Positions 59,305-64,000 of a DNA stretch of 64,000 bases are shown one piece after another (positions within the stretch are counted from its first letter, which is position 1; the number at the start of each line of letters is the position of its first letter). The stretch lies in assembly GCA_963780895.1 (NCBI GenBank), contig CAWAEG010000001.1, positions 62,001 to 126,000 on the forward strand. The letters are read 5' to 3'. Position numbers and translations under genes: made by a program. This stretch comes from DASQFI01 sp963780895. GTDB taxonomy: Bacteria; Acidobacteriota; Vicinamibacteria; Vicinamibacterales; SCN-69-37. The notes beneath the pieces are model-generated. The model saw nothing but the letters and a program-made list of their open reading frames with translations, was not told where the DNA came from and did not search any database.

Positions 59305-59490
59305 ACTCTGAAAGGCACTCGTCGGGATCCTGAAAAGCTCCTGTCGGTACGACGGGTTCTGAAAGGCACTCGTCGGTACGACGGGTCCATGGAACGAACT
59401 GACGCACGCCATCTTATTAAAAATGACGACGAGCGTCAGAAGGTTCCGCGGACCTGCCGTACCTGTCGTACCGACATACGCTTTTCAGGA
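59305..59490. repeat. Palindromic element A, copy 3
   Basis: Three direct units (about 59305, 59330 and 59357, each like CTGAAAxGCxCxxGTCGG) lead to a centre with CTGACGC (59399-59405) facing GCGTCAG (59433-59439), then inverted units ending CGACATACGCTTTTCAG at 59488. GGTCC/GGACC and GGAAC/GTTCC blocks around the centre pair too. It is homologous over its full length to copy 2. Its left end abuts or covers the start of the broken FAD oxidoreductase gene. Confidence 0.75.
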
Positions 59491-59498
59491 CCTCCGAT

Positions 59499-60161
59499 TC
59501 AGCGGCTCCCCACCATATCGCGATCGTCCTCTTCGGGTTCGCGTTGCTTCAGCACGGTCCTCAATCTGAGCGCGAGCACGATCGTGCAGGTGAACCACAC
59601 GGCAAGGGCCGCACGTTGGATCACGCCGGCCGTCATGTGCACCGGTGAGATCGCCGGCATGGCCGCCAGGAGTGCAGGGAACAGCAGCGCCATGGCCATG
59701 CCGCACTTGTTCGTGAACGCCGCGTAACGCGTCCATGGCGGATCGGCGGCCAGCAACCGCGAGAGCGCGATCAGGCCGACCGTTGCGCCCACGTAGGCCA
59801 CGAGCGATGCGATCGCGTGGCTATCGGTGTGTACGGGCACGACATCGCCGCCGACCTTGTCCATCGTCATCGGGAAGATACCCATGAGGACGATCCCGAG
59901 CGCGCTCAGCATGCTGGCCGCGAGCCCCGTCAGACTCGCAGGTCCGGGTCGGACGCCGCGGTAGAGCGCGATCGTGAACACGCCCATCAAGATCCCGAAC
60001 ATGACGAAGTTCACGTCCTGCAACCAGCCGCCCGGGTGGAGTGAAATCGCGGAGATGGACTCCACCCAGGGGTGATAGTCGGCCTGCAGCGACCCGAGAC
60101 CGAAAACGATGAGTGAAAACAGGATAGGGCCGACGATGCCGGCGAAAGCGGCCATGGACAT
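59499..60161 (-). CDS. DUF998-family membrane protein
   Basis: 220 residues from the ATG at 60161 (MSMAAFAGIVGPILFSLIVF). Six TM helices in the DUF998 pattern: helix 1, then QADYHPWVESISAISLHPGG, then LQDVNFVMFGILMGVFTIAL, a long central pair (SALGIVLMGIFPMTMDKVGG), DSHAIASLVAYVGATVGLIA and ALAVWFTCTIVLALRLRTVL. The YHP, GGW and HxxxS/DxHA residues are conserved in the family. The function is unknown. The longer reading frame to 60395 lacks support. Divergent from the FEN1-like gene with a gap of about 130 bases. Confidence 0.82.
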   Translation of the reverse strand: MSMAAFAGIVGPILFSLIVFGLGSLQADYHPWVESISAISLHPGGWLQDVNFVMFGILMGVFTIALYRGVRPGPASLTGLAASMLSALGIVLMGIFPMTMDKVGGDVVPVHTDSHAIASLVAYVGATVGLIALSRLLAADPPWTRYAAFTNKCGMAMALLFPALLAAMPAISPVHMTAGVIQRAALAVWFTCTIVLALRLRTVLKQREPEEDDRDMVGSR

Positions 60162-60293
60162 GCGGGGGATAAGACCATCTCGCCTGCCGGGTGTCAATCG
60201 AGTGGGAACACACGCAAGTTTCTGAGACCGGGCCGGCCCAGCGGGACGGGCATCATAGGCGAAGCGTGGCTCGTCAGGCGGTACCATCGACCC

Positions 60294-61289
60294 ATCGGCG
60301 TCGTCCTCACCCCCATCGTCCGCCCGGAGCCGGTAGCCAAGTCGACGCTCCGCGACAAAGTCCTGGCCGTTGACGGCAACGGCGAGCTCTATCAATTCCT
60401 GGCGTTGATCCGGCTTCGCGACGGCACGCCGCTCAAGGACGCGACGGGCCGGGTCACATCACACCTCTCAGGGTTGTTCTTCAGGACGACGCGCTTGATG
60501 GCCGAGCATGCGCTGAAACTCATGTTCGTCTTCGACGGCGCGCCGCCGGTGCTCAAGGCCCAGGAACTCGCGCGCCGGCGAGCCGTCAAGACCGAGTTCG
60601 AGCGGGCGCGCGACGAAGCGCTCGCGCGTGGCGATCTCGACGCGGCGTATTCCAAAGCGACGATGACCTCGCGTCTCACGCGGGAGATGGTGAGCGACGC
60701 AAAAGAGCTCGTGCGGCTGCTCGGCCTTCCGGTGATTCAGGCGCCCTCCGAAGGCGAAGCGCAAGCGGCGCACATGGCTCGTGCCGGGCACGTCTGGGCG
60801 GCCGCAAGCAAGGACTACGACACGCTGCTCTTCGGCGCGCCGCGGCTCATGCGGTTTCTCACGATTTCCGGCAAGGAGTTTCTCCCAAGCCAGGGCAAGT
60901 TCAGGCCGCTGGTTCCGGAGTTGCTCAGTCTCGACGACCTGCTCGCCGCATGGAGCATCACGCGCGAGGGACTCATCAATCTGGCGCTCCTCGTCGGCAC
61001 CGATTTCAACGACGGCGTGCACGGCATTGGACCGAAGAAAGCACTCGCGCTGGTCCAGCAGCACGGGTCGATCGAGGCGATGCCGGCCGAGATTCGGGAT
61101 GCGGTTGGGGACGTGACGTCGCTGCGCCAGATCTACGTGCGCCCGGACGTGACAGACGAGTATTCGATTGAGTTTGGTGAGCCCGATCTCGACGGCATCG
61201 TGCGCTTTCTCTGCGACGAGCGCCAGTTTGCGCGAGAACGCGTCACGGATGCGCTGGCGCGCGCGTTTCCGCCGCCGGGATTGTTCTGA
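60294..61289 (+). CDS. fen: Archaeal/eukaryotic-type flap endonuclease FEN1, apparent ATC start
   Basis: About 331 residues if read from the ATC at 60294, in frame with the conserved GVVLTPIV opening (family MG-V/I). No ATG, GTG or TTG lies in frame before the TTG at 60405, which is inside the N-terminal domain, so the true start is ATC, an altered codon, or a sequence error. All metal ligands are visible: Asp27 (LAVDGNGELYQFL), Asp81 (VFDGAPP), Glu153 and Glu155 (APSEGEAQAAH), Asp174 and Asp176 (ASKDYDTLLFGAP), Asp237 (VGTDFNDGVHGIGPKKA). The clamp region and the H3TH motif (GVHGIGPKKALALVQQHG) are present. The sequence stops at AFPPPGLF, with no PCNA-binding QxxxxFF box. It removes 5' flaps at replication or repair intermediates. 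Similarity is closest to archaeal FEN1, suggesting gene transfer. Confidence 0.88.
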   Translation: MGVVLTPIVRPEPVAKSTLRDKVLAVDGNGELYQFLALIRLRDGTPLKDATGRVTSHLSGLFFRTTRLMAEHALKLMFVFDGAPPVLKAQELARRRAVKTEFERARDEALARGDLDAAYSKATMTSRLTREMVSDAKELVRLLGLPVIQAPSEGEAQAAHMARAGHVWAAASKDYDTLLFGAPRLMRFLTISGKEFLPSQGKFRPLVPELLSLDDLLAAWSITREGLINLALLVGTDFNDGVHGIGPKKALALVQQHGSIEAMPAEIRDAVGDVTSLRQIYVRPDVTDEYSIEFGEPDLDGIVRFLCDERQFARERVTDALARAFPPPGLF

Positions 61290-61295
61290 GGACCC

Positions 61296-63917
61296 TCACT
61301 CGGCCCGCAGCGTCGTCACCGGATCCACGAGCGCCGCGCGGCGTGCCGGAATCCAGGCCGCGGCGAGCGCTGCCGTGCCCATGAGCACGGCGACGCCCGC
61401 GAACGTCGCCGGATCGTGTCGTGTGGTCTGGAACAGGAAGCCTTCGACCAGGCGGGTCGTGTAGTACGCGAGGCTCAACCCCACCGCAAGACCCAGGAGC
61501 ATCGGCCAGCCGGCTTCGCGCACCATCCGGCTCACCACGTCGGCTGGTTGCGCTCCGAGCGCCATCCGCACGCCGATCTCTCTGGTGCGCCGCGCGACGG
61601 CGTACGCCGTCGTGCTGAAGACGCCGACGAGCGTCAGCGTCAGGCCGAATGTGCCGAGGAGTCCGAGCAGTGTCGTGCGGTGCCGGGGCGCAGCGACCAG
61701 ATCCGCGAACCATTCGGTTCCGGGACGTGCGTCTTCGACGATCGCGCGCGGGCCGACGCTTTCGGCGGTGCGGCGGAGCGTCTCGATCAGGCTTGTCGCG
61801 CCCGGCTTCGGCCGGACGACGATGGTGAGACCGAGAGCCAGTCGAGAACCGGCTGTCGATGGGTCGAACGGGAGAAAGACTTCAGGCTGACGCTGGTTCG
61901 TCGGGCCCCCGGTAAATACGTGGTGAAAGTCGGCCACCACGCCGATCACCGTCACAGAGCGGTTCCTGTAGGTCAATTCGCGTCCAATCGCACCCTCGGC
62001 AAAGAGCTTCCTGGCCGCCGATTCGTTCACGATCGCGACCGACTGCGGGACCGCGCCGTCAGACGGCGCCGGCAGCCGGCCGTGACGCACGCGCAACCCC
62101 ATCGCCTCGAAGTACCCCGGAAGAACCGATCGCATTGCCACTGGCGTGTTCTTTCCGCTCACAGAAACGACGGTGACCGTCGACGTGCTTCCAAGCGCAA
62201 AGTGATCCACCGCGCCGGCAGCCTCGACACCCGGCATCGGGCGAATGGCTTCGAGCAACGCCGGATAGTACTGACGCTGCACAGCGGCATCCGCGTCAAC
62301 AGGCAGCGCCTTGAATGCAACGATGGCGGCCGGGTCGAACCCGAGATCCACCGAGGTCAGGCGCGCGAAGCTCCGGATCGTCAGTCCGGCCCCGACAACC
62401 AGCACAACCCCGAGCGCGACTTCCGCTGCGATCAAGGATTGTCCGCTTCGTCGCGACACTGTGGCGCCGAAGCGCGGCGTCCGGCTGGCAACCCCGGCGC
62501 CGACTCTCACGCGTGACGAGCGGATCGCCGGAACGAGACCGAACACGATCCCTGTAACCACCGCGAGTCCGCCAATCGCCGCGAGCGCCCGCAAGTGAAT
62601 CGTAGCCTCCGAACCCGGCGGCAGGGAGATCGGGAGGATCGCGACGAGCGCATCGAGCGCAAGCCACGCAATCAGAATCCCCACCGCGGCGCCAGTGAGG
62701 GAGAGTGTCACGCTTTCGATCAGCAGTTGACGGATCAGGCGAAGCCGGCCAGCGCCAATGGAGGCGCGGATGGCGAGCTCGGCCTCCCGCGAGGCTCCTC
62801 GCGCCAGGAGCAGACCAGCCACGTTCACGCAGGCGATCAGCACAATGAACGCGACCGCGCCGCCGAGCAGACCGACGATGGTGTGATAGCGCTCGACGGT
62901 CCGGTCGAGCACAGACGTGAGCCGGACGGGCGCGCCCATGACCGGTTCCGTCGCGCTCGACGCCGAGCGGCCTTCGCCAACAGGCGTGTGGGCTGCCAGC
63001 CGTCGCTCTGCGTCGTCAATGCGTAGTCCCGGCCGCAGTCGCGCGTAGATGTACGTGCTGTACCCGCGCGCGTCGATCTGGGCGGGATTCACGCGCAGCG
63101 GACGCCAGAGCGTCACCTTCGGGTAGAAACCGACAGGCAGTACGCCGACGAGTTCCGCCAGCACTCCGTCATATCGCACTGCGCGTCCAAGAACGCCGCG
63201 ATCGCCGCCCAGCTCTGACTGCCAGTACGCGTGACTCACCATGACAACCGCCGGCGCACCAATCGTCAGATCCGCAGTCGTAAAGCCGCGACCGATCACG
63301 GGCGCAACGCCGTGGACGGCGAGATATCCCCCGGTCACCTCTCGCGCGTCCACACGTTTTGGAACCGCACCGTCGAGAAGCGACCCTGGGTTGACGTCCT
63401 TCCAGGCCGCGAGCGCCGAAAATATCTCGGACTGCTCCCAGCGCTGCATGTCGCTGATCGCGGCTGACGTCATGTGCAGCCGCCCGTCAAACCGGATCTG
63501 AGTTTCGGCCTCCACGATCCGCTCGGGATCCGGAAACGGCAGCGGCCGAAGCAGCGTCGCGTCGGCGATGCTGAAGAGGGACGTGGAGACGCCCATCGCC
63601 AGTGCGATCGTCAGGATGACGATCGCCGAGAAACGGGGTTGGCGGGCGATCATCCGGCCGGCGTACCGAACGTCCTGCATCACCGATTCCATGATGCCTC
63701 CTCCGCGAATCCGGTAGCCGCGGTCCTGCATGACCGTCAGGTCGCCGAAACGCTGCGACGCCGCGCGTTTCGCGTCGCCGGCGGCGAGACCACGGCCTCG
63801 CAGCTCCTGTTCCCGCATCTCGAGATGGAACCGCATCTCTTCGCGGATCTCGTCCGCGATTCCGTCGCGCCGGAACGGCGTGCGCGCCATCGCGATCAGG
63901 TGTCGAAGGATCCGCAT
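61296..63917 (-). CDS. MacB-like ABC permease of the ADOP type, complete
   Basis: 873 residues. A cytoplasmic prefix domain 1 comes first (LRHLIAMARTPFRRDGIADE, IREEMRFHLEMREQELRGRG, AKRAASQRFGD), then QDVRYAGRMIARQPRFSAIV with TM1, a periplasmic MacB core (about 115-345), three helices (GLLGGAVAFIVLIACVNVAG), a linker, a second core (about 520-740), and three last helices (MLLGLAVGLSLAYYTTRLVE). The end WIPARRAALVDPVTTLRAE is typical. Together with its upstream PadR gene (4-base gap) it mirrors the pair at the left edge, but with a different prefix domain. No ATPase gene is nearby; the substrate is unknown. Confidence 0.93.
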   Translation of the reverse strand: MRILRHLIAMARTPFRRDGIADEIREEMRFHLEMREQELRGRGLAAGDAKRAASQRFGDLTVMQDRGYRIRGGGIMESVMQDVRYAGRMIARQPRFSAIVILTIALAMGVSTSLFSIADATLLRPLPFPDPERIVEAETQIRFDGRLHMTSAAISDMQRWEQSEIFSALAAWKDVNPGSLLDGAVPKRVDAREVTGGYLAVHGVAPVIGRGFTTADLTIGAPAVVMVSHAYWQSELGGDRGVLGRAVRYDGVLAELVGVLPVGFYPKVTLWRPLRVNPAQIDARGYSTYIYARLRPGLRIDDAERRLAAHTPVGEGRSASSATEPVMGAPVRLTSVLDRTVERYHTIVGLLGGAVAFIVLIACVNVAGLLLARGASREAELAIRASIGAGRLRLIRQLLIESVTLSLTGAAVGILIAWLALDALVAILPISLPPGSEATIHLRALAAIGGLAVVTGIVFGLVPAIRSSRVRVGAGVASRTPRFGATVSRRSGQSLIAAEVALGVVLVVGAGLTIRSFARLTSVDLGFDPAAIVAFKALPVDADAAVQRQYYPALLEAIRPMPGVEAAGAVDHFALGSTSTVTVVSVSGKNTPVAMRSVLPGYFEAMGLRVRHGRLPAPSDGAVPQSVAIVNESAARKLFAEGAIGRELTYRNRSVTVIGVVADFHHVFTGGPTNQRQPEVFLPFDPSTAGSRLALGLTIVVRPKPGATSLIETLRRTAESVGPRAIVEDARPGTEWFADLVAAPRHRTTLLGLLGTFGLTLTLVGVFSTTAYAVARRTREIGVRMALGAQPADVVSRMVREAGWPMLLGLAVGLSLAYYTTRLVEGFLFQTTRHDPATFAGVAVLMGTAALAAAWIPARRAALVDPVTTLRAE

Positions 63918-63921
63918 GTCT

Positions 63922-64000
63922 TCAACCGTTGAGCACGTTCTGGACGGCGGTGGTCAGGCGCGCCCAGCTCGCCGTCTCGGCCTCGAGCTGCGCACGGCCG
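63922..64000 (-). CDS. PadR-family regulator, C-terminal end only
   Basis: Only the last 25 codons are in the window: GRAQLEAETASWARLTTAVQ followed by NVLNG and a TGA at 63924-63922. This matches the dimerisation helix at the end of PadR proteins (Trp-Ala-Arg-Leu-Thr near the end is characteristic). It is 4 bases upstream of the ADOP-type permease gene on the same strand, which repeats the arrangement at the left end of the window. Confidence 0.75.
   Translation of the reverse strand, partial: GRAQLEAETASWARLTTAVQNVLNG

Noticed and set aside
59499..60395. Longer start for the DUF998 protein
   Set aside because: The first 78 codons lie over the FEN1 N-terminal region and lack TM or family similarity; the ATG at 60161 fits the family.
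60405..61289. FEN1 start at TTG 60405
   Set aside because: This would delete the conserved N-terminus including catalytic Asp27, which is intact upstream in the same frame.

Overview
The window is high-GC bacterial DNA, most likely from an acidobacterium (Vicinamibacteria-like). This is inferred from gene content: two PadR regulators each coupled to a MacB-like permease with an acidobacterial prefix domain, a VWFA-related acidobacterial-domain protein, a PknB kinase with a PD40 propeller, tricorn/BNR/NHL propeller proteins, and many secreted proteins with Gly/Pro-rich linkers. No rRNA, tRNA, phage, transposase or CRISPR array was recognised.

Layout. 1-2.9 kb: permease (3' end outside) and its PadR regulator. 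3-17 kb: secreted and surface proteins (frameshifted BNR propeller, SpoT-like HD protein, PepSY plus TonB receptor, a stand-alone DPP-IV propeller fragment, tricorn protease, lipoprotein alpha/beta hydrolase). 17.2-20.6 kb: an ECF-type sigma factor fused to a PheS-like class II synthetase core, then a small protein and a kinase-BRCT fusion. 20.9-31.8 kb: Cna-B-like protein, PknB-PD40 kinase, MFS exporter, VWFA protein, AlkD-like protein, ECF sigma with a membrane partner, NmrA-like reductase. 31.8-38.3 kb: a same-strand block with a 7TM-GAF-zinc ribbon-kinase, two proteins sharing an uncharacterised FSGRP domain, a C39-like peptidase, two unknowns, and a PIN/RHH toxin-antitoxin pair. 38.4-44.5 kb: glycosyltransferase, FAD enzyme, ECF42/YCII pair, radical SAM enzyme, sugar transferase. 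44.7-50.1 kb: PhoX-like protein, phytase remnant, NHL protein, VapBC. 50.1-57.6 kb: organic-acid transporter, FAD/Fe-S 2-hydroxyacid dehydrogenase, class V aminotransferase, crotonase and CoA-transferase, which could form a glycolate/glyoxylate and acyl-CoA module. 57.7-64 kb: PilZ protein, broken FAD oxidoreductase, DUF998 protein, an archaeal-type FEN1, and a second PadR/permease pair.

The most unusual layer is non-coding. At least seven classes of palindromic intergenic element occur (called A to G here). Three copies of a roughly 270-340 nt giant hairpin (C), three of a 95-165 nt hairpin (B) and three of a 100-190 nt element (A) have stems whose sequence differs between copies while pairing is kept within each copy. 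Several sit exactly on gene ends and supply stop codons, one lies in frame inside a gene, and small hairpins nest in the apex of larger ones. The main protein novelties are the sigma/PheS-like fusion, the kinase-BRCT fusion, the bacterial FEN1 without a normal start codon, and the FSGRP-domain/kinase block.
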